A DNA stretch of 64,000 nucleotides, from the NCBI GenBank assembly GCA_038503075.1, contig JBCAML010000017.1, positions 744,001 to 808,000 of the forward strand. Direction: 5' to 3'. A program made the translations under genes and the position numbers. Numbering within the stretch: the first letter of the stretch is position 1; every line of letters starts with the position of its first letter. Below the pieces are notes generated by a model. The model saw only the letters and a program-made list of their open reading frames with translations. It did no database searches and had not been told where the DNA came from. Shown piece by piece: positions 34,704 to 46,665 of the stretch. The stretch is from Gyromitra esculenta (lineage: Eukaryota > Ascomycota > Pezizomycetes > Pezizales > Discinaceae).

Positions 34704-36429
34704 GATGAGTAGAATTGAGTGTGTTTTCTACTTTCTGTGGTTTTAATTTTAATTTTTTTTTACTTCCGTAGCTACAGGACAGCAAAAGTTGATAGCGAGA
34801 GGAAATAAGCGTTAAGGACGTGATAACGAAGCTTGAACAGACCGAAGGAAAAAAAAGGTAAACAGAGTGGCAGCGTACAAGCAAGTAAGCAAAGGGCTGG
34901 CAGGAGCTTCCGTATTGAACAAAAATATGAGCGGTGCCCTGCACATTGCCGACACCGCGGGTGCGGGGGAACAACGACGCGACCCCTCCGCCAAGCCTAG
35001 ACCTGATTCATCAACTGTGCATCGTTTTTAGGTATATACATGTACTCCTGACACTTGAATCCCGGAAGCAAGCCCCAGCAAATGCGATAGTTCGAACCAG
35101 TACCTATTCACTGAAAAACGCTTATCAGAATGGAGTTGAAGATTGACTGCTCTACATCTGTCCTCACTCTAAGACATACACGAGTACCTTTTAGGTACCG
35201 GCATTTCCTGACAGCAGCCCGCTGTTGAATTTAAAACTGCCGATACGCTGCCGATAGACATGGTCATGTTGATAACCAGAAATTCAGTCTCATAACCAAT
35301 GAAGAAAAAATTACTTGGGTTTTCGGGGGGAAGTAAATGCGAAGACCAGGAAGAACTTGGCTATAGTTGCCATTGCTCATGCCAATGATACCGGAAAGGA
35401 AAAAATTACACATTTTGAACTTCAAAGAGCAGATTCAAATCAATTGGCCTTTCACCGAAACAAAATACAAACGAAACATTTCCCGACCCCATACACGGTT
35501 TAGACTATATTCCCCAGTACCAACTTAAGGAGTATTCTCCAAACAATCGATCCCAAAATCCCAAAGCGACCCCCCCCCACCTTCCAACTATTTTTGTTTC
35601 TACAGCTAGTAGTAACGATTACTAGATAGAGCACCATTTTCCATTCACAAAAGTAGGTTGAAGACTTAAGGTTTTTTTGCCTAATAAAAACTTAAAACAT
35701 TCATTGCTCAACAGACGAACGAACGATATTAAAGAACGAGAGTTTCGCAAACAACTCGATTGAACTATACCTTCGAAGCTAGTCGCAGAATCACTACATA
35801 GCTCTTCTTAATAATGTTCTCTGCGACTCGACAATCAAACTTTGTCGAGATTAATAGTACATTTAAAACTCTATTGAGAGTAAATCGATAAGAAAAATAT
35901 GTCGCTAATAGTGACCATAGCCATGCAGAGTAGCTGCATCACAGTAAGTCACTCGACAAATTTTTGAGCACGGAAGCTTCAAATAAGGCGCAGTGTGACC
36001 CCAACCACGGACACAGGTCACATATAAACATCTCTTAGCAACAATAAGCTAATAAGCTAATAAGCCCACAAGACTCCACTTACAAGGCACACCAGGAATG
36101 GAACCAAGGGCATCGATAGGGCTGGTGGGAGTATTTCTTGAACTCGCCAGCTGCAAACATACACACAACCACCAAGAAAATATCCACAAGTCCACCAAGA
36201 AAATATCTACAAGTCATCAAAAAAAGACTAATAAATAAGAACTAAAGAAAACCGGACAATTTCATACTTGAGTCGAAGTCGTTGATTTACAAATACACAT
36301 GAAACTTCATAACAAAATCCAAGGGAATTTAGTTCAATGTCACTAAATATTACGACATTCTTCCAACGCCTCGCTACTCCTTAGAATAACATCATCACTA
36401 CCCTCAAATGAACTGCAAACACCCCTCTC
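34704..36429. other. Gene-free region upstream of importin gene
   Basis: Promoter side of the importin gene, then AT-rich DNA without a supportable gene. A short direct repeat (CCACAAGTCCACCAAGAAAATATC-like) lies at about 36164-36212. The 36.3-36.4 kb part is probably the 3' flank of the secreted-protein gene. Confidence 0.35.
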
Positions 36430-37104
36430 CTAAACCCCCGTCTGCCCAACAAAGCTAACAGCTGTACATTCTTGCCCGGCGCTTGCCCTGTCCTATTCGC
36501 TTCCATCAGCCCTGAACCCAACCCCGATACCAAACAAGAGACAGAAAAACTTACAGTAGCGATATTAGTCGCCAACTTCTTATCCGTATCTGCCAGCTGA
36601 GCTTTAATATTAGTCGTATCTTGACCCGCAGCCGTCATCTGCGCCAACTGGATATTCCGAATGAGCGATAGCCCAGTAAGCTTCAACACCTTATTCCTAT
36701 AGTCACACACAAAAAAAGTCACCAATCAGTCCCAGATCCCACAGCTTAGGATGAAACAAAATGAAGATTCCCCACTTTATCTTTCCACACTGCAACGCGG
36801 TAGCAGCATCGCCACTCGCAGCCGCAACAGCGGGATTAAACGCCGCTCCCTCTGCATCTTCAGCGTTCTCCCGCTCGACCTTCAGAATAGCCAAATCTGC
36901 TGCTGCAATCTTGGTAAGATCCGTAAGATCCAACCCAGCATCCCAGACAGCAGTCGCTTCGGCTGCAGCGTTACCGGCAACTCCAGCGGAGATGGACATG
37001 TCGTTATAAGCTCTGAATGTAAGAGCACGCCTCGTGAGGGGTGCTGCTGAGCAGAGGAGACCCATTGTAGCGAAGAAGACGAGGCGGGAGATTGCGGAAC
37101 GCAT
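36430..37104 (-). CDS. Small secreted protein of a common fungal family
   Basis: Exons 36776-37104, 36555-36696 and 36430-36492 give 177 residues. I start at MRSAISRLVFFATMGLLCSAAP, a good signal peptide with likely cleavage near residue 20. An upstream frame extension encodes hydrophobic leader-like DNA and is probably 5' UTR. A Kex2-like RR follows at about residues 24-25. The mature part has the family blocks YNDMSISAGVAGNAAAEA, FNPAVAAASGDAATALQ, GKIKNKVLKLTG and KLATNIAT followed by DRASAGQE. I recognise these from widespread ascomycete small secreted proteins of unknown function, often called effector candidates by secretion alone. The donor of intron 1 is the unusual GTGGGG; the acceptor of intron 2 (AATAG, 36493) is needed to recover DRASAGQ. 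Confidence 0.8.
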
Positions 37105-38920
37105 TTTGATTATTGGGATAAGCTTTGCTTTGTCGAAAAGAAGGACGTTGGTTTTATATATGGAGAGAAGGAGGAGTAGAGAGTATTGAGGAAATATAAT
37201 CAAGGTAGATATATTGTAAGGAGAGAAAAGTAAACTATAAAAATCCGACCGGCGGGTAGAGAATGGAAGCGAATGATGGATGGTGAAGCTGACTGTTTTC
37301 AAGAGAAGGAATATCAACCTTTATAGACAAAAAACACCTCCAGCATAAGAGGAATAAGCGCCACAGGCACTAACTGACCGGAAGAACTCGTGTGGCCTCG
37401 GTAAACACCCGACCGAGTGATGTTCTGAGGGGGTTGACACACGAGACGTCTCGGGAGCCCGAAACGACGCCTCCCCGAAACATGGGGTCGGCTACACGTT
37501 CTTACCGAGAACACCGAGAACCATGTCGGTTAGCCTCTTGGGTCCGCTACCAGACGCCCTCCTGGGCTCGGGTTCCCGGAAAGGCCAATGTTTAAGTTAG
37601 GCGAGGATGGCCCTGATACACCGCAAATCGTGGGTAAGACTACCACCATCTTGGCTTTCTATCTTTGATCCAGCAAATATACATGCGAGAGTTATAATAC
37701 TTTTACCAGCGGTGTAAATGCTGCAAACCCACCAAAATACGAATGATTGCAGCCAGCTAGCTGCACACAACTCCAGCCACTCAACAAACCCCCCAATTCC
37801 CCAAGATAGATACAACAGTAAATCCAAATAAACCCAGTCTCGCTGTATTCTGCTCTTATTTCGTGCTCGTTTCTCCATCAGCTAGCAGTAACAAACTTAT
37901 TAAGGGGGCGAGTAACCCACGCATGCGGTCCGTGAGATCATAAGCGCCGTTAAGCTCAAGAGACACAAGCAGTTTGAGAATCACTAATCTTCGGTACATT
38001 CACTCCCGAGTGTCCAAAGGGCTTGTAGGCGAAAAGAGATTCTCTTCGGCAGAGCAGTAAAACGGAAACTTGCTTCGAGGGTGAACAGCCCGGTTTCCGA
38101 ACAGTTATTTCTTTATTTTAGTCATCCTAGTTCTGTGCGACATGCAACTCGGAACCTTATCTAGACGTCAGCTTCAGATTAATGGCGAGTGAAGTTTCAC
38201 TCCGGGGGAGGTATACATGTAGTAGTGTATGTCTCGAGCAATCGAGGAGAATCGTAATTGTATCTTCTCCTTTCCCTCGAAATAAGACTATATTGAGCAA
38301 AATTTGTTTCTTCGCAAACCACGAAAACTCAAGCACAAGAACGAAGCAAGCAAACCCAACACCCCACTCTCGGCAATAAGCCATAGAGCAGAAAATAAAC
38401 ATCTCCCCACCATCACATATATCCTAGGGCTCTTACTTAGGCCGCCTGCTCACTCTAATCTAAACATCGAAACTCAATTAGGGACTCCAATACGACCTCG
38501 CAAATATCCGAGTGACGGTCCATGACCAATTTACCTACCCACACCTACTGGAGCCACATCCAGCTATCGTTACTACTACCAACTCCAGGTCTGGCCTCGA
38601 GAAAAACTAACTCCCCTTGAAACCTCAGTGATATTTTTTTCAAACTAATATGCAATGAATTGGAAAGCGAAGCCGCTGAGCATGGATGCAATGGGTACAA
38701 AAGAGATGAATAACGACAAGAACAATAACAAGGATGAAAAAAAGTCAAATTGATCACCAAACCAAACCAGATTAAACCGCGTTAAAACAAAAACGCCACG
38801 CAGGATCATATCATGTCATTGCGACTGAATATTGTCCCGAATTACCCATAAACAATAAAATGACACAACGAAAGGTCAAAAACAGTAGGAAAAGGATTAC
38901 CTAGGGCTCACACTTCCAAA
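37105..38920. other. Gene-free region upstream of secreted-protein gene
   Basis: The promoter of the secreted-protein gene lies at about 37110-37350, with TATATA at 37155. The 37370-37600 stretch is unusually GC-rich with repeated CCGAGAACACCGAGAACC-like words and may be an unrelated insertion. The rest is AT-rich with only chance frames. Confidence 0.35.
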
Positions 38921-40187
38921 TCAAAGCTTCACTCTATCACCCGGCGGATCTATTCTCATATTAGCTTCTTATTTCCCTCCCACACACCACAAAAAACTCA
39001 CCAGCAAGTCTCCTCCCCGTCCCACCACCCACACCTGCTGTACCTGCTGCACCCGCCGCCTGCCCTCCTGCACTCCCACCTGCGCCAGCACCACCGATGC
39101 TCTGCAGTCTAACCGTCAACAACCAATGCATCTGCATCCTCATCCCATTAATCGCGGCCCTCATCCCGGCCATCTCCTCTTTAACCCTCAGCGTCTCGTT
39201 CATCAACAACATACTTTGCTTGATCTCCATCTCACCAAGGCTAGCACTCAACCTCTCAATATCACCCCTGAGATGTTCCTGCTCCGTCAGCAGCTGTATT
39301 GTCTGATCATCTAACACTGTAGCGGGCACCACGTCCGCATCCGACAGTCGTGGTGGCAGCAAAATATCGATTTTTTTACGCAGCGCTCGGTTCTCGAGCT
39401 CGAGCGCTGCTAGGCGCGTCGAGTGCGTTTGCAGCAGTGGCCGCAGGAGTGTGAATGCGCATAAAGGAGTGTGTTCAGGTGCTTCTTTACGAGGACCCGA
39501 GTAAGGACAGCCAACGTCTGCTGCTGTGCATGGAATTATAGCAGAGGGACAGGAGGACTCGTGGGCTGTGATTGTGGAACGGGTGAGTTCGAGGTCGCAA
39601 TGGCGGCATAGTGCGATTATTTGGGGACATTGGCTTTCGTGGGTCTGTCATTCAAACAGTAAGCTTTGGAGGTGAAGGGAGGTGATGGTGGGGAGCTTCC
39701 GTACTTCCATGTCTAGCTTCTTGAAGCTCTCTTCGCAGTACACGCATTCCACGGACTGGTGCAGACACTCCCCACCTGCGTCCCGCCGCAATACCACATC
39801 CTCACACCCACTACACTTGACTGCGACAAATTGGCAGTCTTCTCTAAGATGTCCGCCGAGAAGGTATCGTGCGCAGGTGGTCGGACACCCTAGCTCTGCG
39901 TTAGGACATAGGACAACCAGGTCGTTTACTAGACTGGCGACCATGATGGGGGCGGCAGAGACGTCGGTGGGCTTCAAGGGCTTGCGGTCAACGGGACATG
40001 ACGGACTGCACTCGAGCGAGGATGCGATGCAGGCGGCGCAGAAGGTGTGGCGGCATTTGGTGGTGACTGGGTCCAGCAGCGGGGAGTGGCAAATTGGACA
40101 CTGGAGGTTGTCGTCGATGGGGGTGAGGTAGGTTAGGGTTCGGAGGTCAAGGGTCGAGAGGGAGACTGAGGAGGGGAAAGGCGACAT
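38921..40187 (-). CDS. RING-finger protein with TRAF-type zinc region and coiled coil
   Basis: Exons 39705-40187, 39002-39644 and 38921-38949 give 384 residues from the ATG at 40187. The in-frame ATG at 40274 would add 29 low-complexity residues. A RING finger spans about residues 30-65: C-x2-C, CRH, FC-x2-C and a final Cys pair spaced C-x3-C (C59, C63). Several Cys/His clusters follow (CPNAELGCPTTC, HLREDCQFVAVKCSGC, CVYCEESF, ALCRHCDLE, IPCTAADVGCPYSG), the pattern of TRAF-type zinc fingers. Then comes a long heptad-like coiled coil (about residues 245-330) and a Gly/Ala-rich tail. The likely role is an E3 ubiquitin ligase scaffold; substrates are unknown. It is divergent from the SNARE gene, with about 1 kb between starts. 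The last exon is only 29 nt. Confidence 0.8.
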
Positions 40188-41225
40188 TGCGGCATGTACC
40201 TGGGGTGTCCAGGCGGCTGTTGGAGGGGTGGTGGAGGTGGAGGAGGTGGAGGTGGGGAAGCAGAGGAGGATCAAAAGGCGTTTGATGTGGAGGGGTGGAG
40301 GCGGAGGTGCTGGTTGGCTGGGTGAATGTGGAGAGAGGTGTCAAGCGTCACTCTTGCTTCTCGTCTTTCCTTCTTTTCCCTGGATCTTCCCTTCTTTCGT
40401 TCTTCCCTTCCTTTCCTTTCTTCTTTTCCCTGGTTGTTTTTGAATTCCGTCCTGTCAGTCAATCCGGGGTCGGAGGGGCGTTTCAGGGTCCTCGGAGCAC
40501 CAGCAAAGGAAAGCAGAGTGAGTTATCGATAACGAAAGTGGACTGGGGACTGGGGACTCGGGACTCGGGACAGCATCCACCCCGCAAGATTGGCTCGGGA
40601 TGTGAGGGGCAGGCAATCACAATCAGATAAAGCAGTCTAATTAGATATAGTATGTCATGTACAGGAGATTACGATGTTGGTGATCCATCTGTGTGTTTGT
40701 TGTGCAGAGCTATCTAGATCAATCAATCAATGCCTGTGGCCAGCCAATCCGAGTCCGACACCACTCGATGTGGTTTGTATTGTTTATTCCGACTGCCTGG
40801 CGGCCTGACTGCCTACGTACTCTACCATCACGCACTCAATCACTGTCCGACGGATGTTTGGATTCAGGCCCGACGTGAAGACGAGACGCGGCGTGGAGTG
40901 GAGTGGAGTGGAACCCAGCACACGTCAGATGCCCACCCCAGCATGGTACCATCCCTGCCAGCTCTCCCATACACCAGAGTACAGCACCGCAGCACAATCA
41001 ATCCCTATCCTCTCTAGCACCGCAGCACAACACTGCTCCACCCCCCAAGTCCCTCTGGACATCCAACCCAAACCTCCCTCCCCTCTGCAGCAATCCGCCC
41101 ACAGAACCAACACGGCTCTCCATATTCCAGTCCAGACCCTCTCAGCCCTGTAAAGGATCCCCTCTCTGTTTATCCTTTTTTCTTTTTTCCCGCCTCTCCC
41201 CCCACCACTAGCTACGTACCAAGCT
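40188..41225. promoter_or_regulatory. Divergent promoter, RING protein and SNARE genes
   Basis: Intergenic DNA between two start codons. CT-rich tracts at about 40340-40445 and 40970-41200 suggest leaders for each gene. Local direct repeats (GGGACTGGGGACTCGGGACTCGGGA at about 40545-40570; AGCACCGCAGCACAA twice at about 40981-41033) are seen. No gene is supportable. Confidence 0.4.
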
Positions 41226-42150
41226 ATGGCGAGCACAACCGCCGATCGCCTGGGCCTCCTCCAGGAACACGTCCGCCTGTCACTCCTAGAACGCAAACGC
41301 GCACAATCACTGAACCTAGAACCTGACTCCCGCAGCACCCACGAGATAAGCCGGAGCCTCGACACGCTCCACGCCGGCATCGAGCAGCTCGAGAAAGAGC
41401 AGAAGCAGATAGAAGACGGTGGAGAACTGTGCGTTTCCAAACCCTTCACCTCGCCTTTGGGGGAGGGGGCAACTGAATCCCTCTACACGGCCGTACAAAT
41501 AAAATAATGAGATAATAAATAATAATCTCTCCTATTCCAATCTTTCCAGGTCCTCCCAAGTACTCCGAGAACGTGAAGACATCCTCATCCGCCTCCGAAG
41601 CCAATATGACGACCTCCACTCCCAATTCACCTCCGACCCCATTCCCGACAACAGCACCCTAGACCTCTCCAGCACCCCGTCCTCCGTCTTAGCCCCCCTC
41701 CACGGCTCTGCGCGCCGCTCCGAAATCGATGACTCTGCGGCCCGCGAAGCCCTCATGGGTCCGCGAGAGACTCCGAGCGCATTACGCGGCAGCAGGGGGA
41801 AGACGGTGCGGTTCAGCGATGCACTGGTCAACACGGACGAACTCGACAATCACCAAGTGCTGCAGCTGCACCGCCGGGTTATAGATGAGCAGGATCAGAA
41901 CTTGGATCGCCTCAGTGAGAGTATTAGGAATCAGCGGGAGCTGAGTATTCAGATTGGAGATGAGCTGGAGAGCCATGTGCAGCTACTGGACGATGTTGAT
42001 GATGCCGTGGACCGACATCAGGATAGACTCGATGGGGCTAAGAAGCGGTTGGGGAGTGTGGCAAAGACGGCGAAAGATCACGGGAGCTTGGTCGTTATTG
42101 CCGTGTTGATTATTATTTTGGTGTTGTTGATTGTTATCCTCAAGTGGTAG
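41226..42150 (+). CDS. SYN8: Syntaxin-8/Syn8-type Qc-SNARE
   Basis: Endosomal Qc-SNAREs of this type help fuse vesicles with endosomes and vacuole. Exons 41226-41428 and 41550-42150 (intron 121 nt, donor GTGCGT) give 267 residues. The N-terminal region is helical (MASTTADRLGLLQEHVRLSLLERKRAQ). A t-SNARE coiled coil runs about residues 170-235 (VLQLHRRVIDEQDQNLDRL onward), and the C-terminal anchor VVIAVLIIILVLLIVILKW ends the protein, as in tail-anchored SNAREs. By heptad alignment with syntaxins the zero-layer residue is His210 (codon 41974-41976, in GDELESHVQLLDD) where Gln is expected. The following layers (Leu +4, Val +7, Val +11) fit. The gene is convergent with the small mitochondrial-type gene downstream. 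Confidence 0.85.
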
Positions 42151-42713
42151 GAATTATCATTCCCGTGTTTTTGAATTGTTGGTTTCGTTGGTTGGCTGAT
42201 GGTGCTAATTAATGGTGCGTTTAGAAAAAAAAACGATACCCCAGTTTTATTTTCTTTCTTTCTTTCCTTCCGAGTTTGTATGGAGTTTTGGGTATAAGGT
42301 GGCTCTTTTACTTTATTTTCAGGTACCTTGTTTAAAATAGTCTCTTGGGTAGGAAGTATCGATTGTTACAGGACGAACGGGTGTGGGGAGCTTCTTGTCT
42401 TTTTTCTGTATGCGCACGTGGTATGTGCGTGCGTGCGTGTGTGCGTGCGCGGGGTATGTGCGTTTCTTGTCCATTTAACCAACCGGTGTTTACTATACTG
42501 TAGTTACTGCTTCACGGCATTATTCGCTCCCTTCTGCTATATTGAGTTTTTTTTGTACTTTCTTTTTCTTAATATTTGAGGAAATTCAATTCCATATACA
42601 ACTATGCCACCCCCAAAAAACTACTAACTACCTCCCTCCTAACCCAGTAGTAAACAAAAAAATAAAGAAAATATTCACATCAGTCCGGCCAACACCCTCC
42701 GTATAACATTTTT
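42151..42713. other. Convergent 3' region
   Basis: Tail-to-tail spacer between the SNARE and the next gene. It contains pyrimidine runs (CTTTCTTTCTTTCC at about 42255) and a TGCGTGCG microsatellite at about 42425-42450. No gene is seen. Confidence 0.45.
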
Positions 42714-43328
42714 TCAATCTCTCTTACTCGTCAACTTAGGATCAAGCTGCTTCTTAGTGCTCTCTTGCATCTTCGCGATCTCATCACCAGAAGCAGTGAT
42801 TTCATCGCGTTGGGCCTTGACCTGTTCATCCACATACATTAAAACCCACAACCCGAAACAAAACAAAAAGGGTTTGGGGAAAAAAAAGGGGGGGATAACT
42901 AACAAAAGCTTCAGCATCTGATGCCAATTCCTCATGCCAATGAGGTTCCTCTTTAGAATCTTTCGAGTGTTTGCGGAGAAGCGATTGTTTATTCCTCTCG
43001 ATGATCTAAAAAAAAAAAGCGGGGGAGGAAGAGAGATCGACGTTAGCACGATCATTGTACATCGATGTGTTTGCTGTCTAAAAAAGAATTGACGATGTTT
43101 CAATTGATCGATTGGTTGATAGGCAGCAGTTCCCATCATATGTATCCTCCCCCCTGGGCCCTTTGGATATGTATATGTACCAAGTAGTTAGATACGTACC
43201 TCCGGATCGTTACCATGTCGTGTTGAGTGATCGCTCATGGCTCTTGTTCCCACCACGCGGGGAAGAAGAAGGGACCGCGAGGGAGCGGCTGTGGCGCGAA
43301 AAATGGAGGTTCTGAACAGCGAAGACAT
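42714..43328 (-). CDS. Small protein with probable mitochondrial presequence
   Basis: Exons 43200-43328, 42904-43005 and 42714-42821, all joined in phase 0, give 112 residues. The N-terminus MSSLFRTSIFRATAAPSRSL followed by LLPRVVGTRA is Arg/Ser/Ala-rich without acids, as in mitochondrial presequences. Then come a charged linker, NKQSLLRKHSKDSKEE, a conserved-looking PHWHEELASDAEAFVKAQ block, and a lysine-rich helical C-terminus ending LTSKRD. I recall similar small fungal proteins carrying an HWHEELASDSEA-like block, with no established function. The first intron is long for this window (194 nt) and contains a poly-T acceptor region. The two flanking introns interrupt the conserved block, which is why no single frame shows it. 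Confidence 0.7.
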
Positions 43329-46300
43329 GATCGGAGGTTTTACTTTATTTTTATAGATTTGAGACAATCGGGAATCGGAGAGTTTAGTGGTGGGGGATTC
43401 TATTTCTTCGAGAATCGGGGCAGGGGCAATGTGGGAGAGTGTTCTGGAATTGTGATTAAATTATGCGAGGAGTAAACCAAAGGATAGAGGGGGGAGAAGG
43501 ACAAAAAGAACAGCGATTGAACCCCAGGGCGGATCGTGTTTTTGATACAATCGCGAGATACGTGACGTCACTGTCCTTCTGGCAGCTCTCGTTGTTTTTG
43601 GCAAACACCATCGTCATACCTTGTGCCCGGGGACCGAGGTACTGCCTAGCAACGGCAAGTTCAAGGGAGAAGCGGGAATAGTTGGGAATTGCCATTTGGG
43701 GGAATAACACATCCAGCCGTTTCATCCAAGTTTTTGGACAGCCTTTTCTTTTTCTGGGAATATTGCTGGGGACTGTGGCTTGGCGTGGCCGAGGTGCCCT
43801 GGACGGTGGGATTGTGAACTGCCACACGAATATTCCTGAATCGGGAAACTGAGGCGCTGGACATTCAACCAAGTTTTGTATGTGCAAATTACTAATCTGC
43901 CTGCTCTCCCTCGTTCTGCCCCTCATCCTTCGTCTCCGCAGCTGACTGCGCATTGACCCAGGCTCAGTGTAACCTCCACTCTTTCCCCTGCTGTGCAAAG
44001 GGCAGGATGGATGGGCCACAAAAGCGGAGAGCAGCGAGTGAAAGCGGGACGAGAAACGCCTTTGCCTCGTCCAAGTTCGGAGCCGGGGATGGAGATCGAA
44101 GATGGAAGGATGGAAGGGGGACAAAAGAAGAAAGTTTACATTTCGTTTGTTGCCTTTGCGTCGCGCCTGTTTGCTTTTTGCACCATCCTCGCTCGCTCAC
44201 CCGTCTGCTCGCTCGCTCGCTCGCTTTCGCCTTGTCCCTCGGCTTCGCAGGCGTTCAGTTAGAACTGACTGGCCCCAGCTTTGGAAGTGAGCCTGCGAGT
44301 GAGCGACCAGCCGATGCAGATTGATACTGATGCGCCCCCACACGTTAAAGTGCAAAAGTGGAAAAATAGGTTGATGTCGCACCCGGTCCAGGCGCTTGCG
44401 TGCATCTTGTTTATGCCTGCGGAGTAAATGTACCATGATGGATGGTAATAAGTGAAAACCTACGCTGGTTTTCTTGGTGGTGTGCCGCCTGGTATGGAAG
44501 ATCGTGAGGGACAAAACTTGGACTCAAGATGTAAGGGAGGCGAGATAATAGAGGAGGGGGAGGGGGCCTTACTCTATTCTACAGTACGCCGCCTGCATGC
44601 CTGAACTGCCTGCCCCCCGGATGATTCTGTAATCATCGTATATTGTCGGAGACGAAAAAAGAAAGAAAAACTTTCGTTGAAACAACCAACAGGCTGCGAA
44701 ACACAGATATTCGTAAATACTTGCCCGGTCGGGTCGGTCGGTCGGTCGGTATTTAGAAATGGGAACACAGTCGAATCTCCAAGGATAAGGCACCACCGGA
44801 CAAATGACAGGCCCCTCAGTTGCGCCGACTGGCTGATTGAAATGTTGTGTAGGCATCGTCAGTATTCAAACAGGACCACAACGAAATAAAGTAAATACAC
44901 GAATGTTTGCGTTATCGCCGTGGTACAGTCAGTAGAGCAATAGAGTTTCTCTGCTGCGCGCGCGCCTTGATATGCACCAGTATTTTACAGGTCCGGAAAT
45001 AGCTGCAGTGGGGAAAATGCCCTCTTTCCAAACAAACCAGCCTTCAACGGGAAAAACGCTTCTCCGCGTGTCTGTCTGTGTCTGTCTGTCTGTCTGTCTC
45101 TCTTGTCTCAACTCCACACACAGGCGGTTTCAACAGCCCCCAGAGTCCTTGGGCCTCTCGGTTCGTTCGTTTGCAACAGCAGACAGCTGATCACTTCCCC
45201 TGTGCGACCGGGTCGGGCAGGCAGGCAGGCAGGCAGGCAGGCATTGATCGCAACACAGAACAAAAGATCCCTCCGTTCCGTGCTCGAGCACTCGCTCCCC
45301 CTTCAAGGGGAGAGAGCATGCGAGCCGATGGGCTGTCCGTGCACAAGATCATCGTGCTGAATCTCACCCCGTACGTAAAGAAGTCATGTAAGCGTAGGAG
45401 AGAGCGCCTGTCGGTTATGTAAAGAACCTGCTCGTCACGAGAGATGGACGATGCTTGTTCTTGTCCTTCACGAAGAATGCAATCGGGTGATGGTGCTGGA
45501 TCGCCTCCAGTCGAGCCTGAGGCCCTTGGAAACCGTTGGTAGTGATGATATATCAGGTTCCTTTTATCGTCAGGCAATCCTGCACTTACCCACACAGGCG
45601 CTTCTAGCGGCCCCTCTCACCCAAAAAATCCAATTCTTTCCGATTCAAATACCAGCATTTGCTTCACAGCTACATGTACCTTGCCTGTCTCTAGAATCTG
45701 GAATCCGGAACCCGACAGGTCAAAAAACAACAGTGAGGATAATGCAATAAACGCGTGCACCCAAGAATCCGTAAATCTCCATTTCAGTGAGCTAATACAC
45801 AAGATATCATGGTGTATAAACCAATAAACAACAATAAAGAAAGAAAAAGACTAGTTAGTAGTAGTAAGAAAGCAGTTAGCCAAAAACCCCAGAATGATTT
45901 TTTTGAAAAAAAGATCTTTAAACAAGAAAAAAAATAAAAAAGGTCAAAAATTTGACAAGAGAATAAAACAGAAAACGAAATAAATAAAAAGTAGATGCAA
46001 GGAACCTAAAAACACAAAGCACCCCACCCACCTTACCAATAGTTCAAGATACACACCGCTTATCGCAGCAAAGTCAAGTACAAGCCAACTTTGACACCGT
46101 AACAAAAGCACAAAAACCTGACAAGCACCCCCAAAAAGAGCCCCATATCGTTAAACAGCCAAAAAATCCCCGCACCGGTGACCACCCAAGTCCGCCAACC
46201 GTTTGACAAAAAAACTCCCAAGACTTAAGAGATATGCGAACATAAACCCCAAAGAAAAAACAAGAAGAAAAACAGAAAGCCGCACACGAAAAACTATGTA

Positions 46301-46665
46301 TAGGTGAGATATTTATAAGGCCGTCCAATATTTTCACTTTTCCCCAATCTCTTTTGTTGATCCTTGTGCTGGAACCCAGTAAAAACACAACCCACCGTAC
46401 CGTAATAATGAAAACCCACAGAAAGAAAACGACGAACACAATAACACCATCCCAGAGTTATTTTGACACCCGAAAAAGTACAATGTTAAACACCAACATT
46501 CTATAGACATAGCGAGAATGTGATCGCTAGTAAAAGGAGGCGATTAGAGGAGGATATTTGAGGTTCGCGTGTTGAGGATGATGACGAGATGATTGATCGG
46601 TTGCATTCGCTGAGTGTAGGCTTTTAATAGACGGCTATGGGGTACAAGGATCGAGACTGATGGGT
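43329..46665. other. 3.3-kb gene desert with microsatellites
   Basis: No supportable gene. Frames such as 43456-44124 and 45191-45595 are chance products of GC-rich repeats. Tetranucleotide arrays occur at about 44194-44226 (GCTC), 44729-44750 (GGTC), 45070-45102 (TGTC) and 45217-45244 (GGCA). The stretch 45780-46300 is A-rich on the plus strand and probably 3' flank. A long untranslated leader or non-coding RNA is possible but not shown. Confidence 0.4.
44194..45244. repeat. Cluster of four tetranucleotide microsatellites
   Basis: Four short arrays with different 4-bp units (GCTC, GGTC, TGTC/CTGT and GGCA) lie within about 1 kb. The last holds seven GGCA units. They are in intergenic DNA. 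Their closeness may reflect local slippage-prone sequence. Confidence 0.7.

Noticed and set aside
43456..44124. 222-codon reverse frame
   Set aside because: Arg/Ser/Pro-rich text without motifs, in a CT/GA-rich region; no intron pattern or neighbour support.
45217..45244. Regularly spaced repeats suggesting a CRISPR-like array
   Set aside because: It is a simple GGCA microsatellite without spacers, and the sequence is eukaryotic.
45191..45595. 134-codon reverse frame
   Set aside because: Runs across the GGCA microsatellite (ACLPACLP-like repeat), so it is a chance frame.
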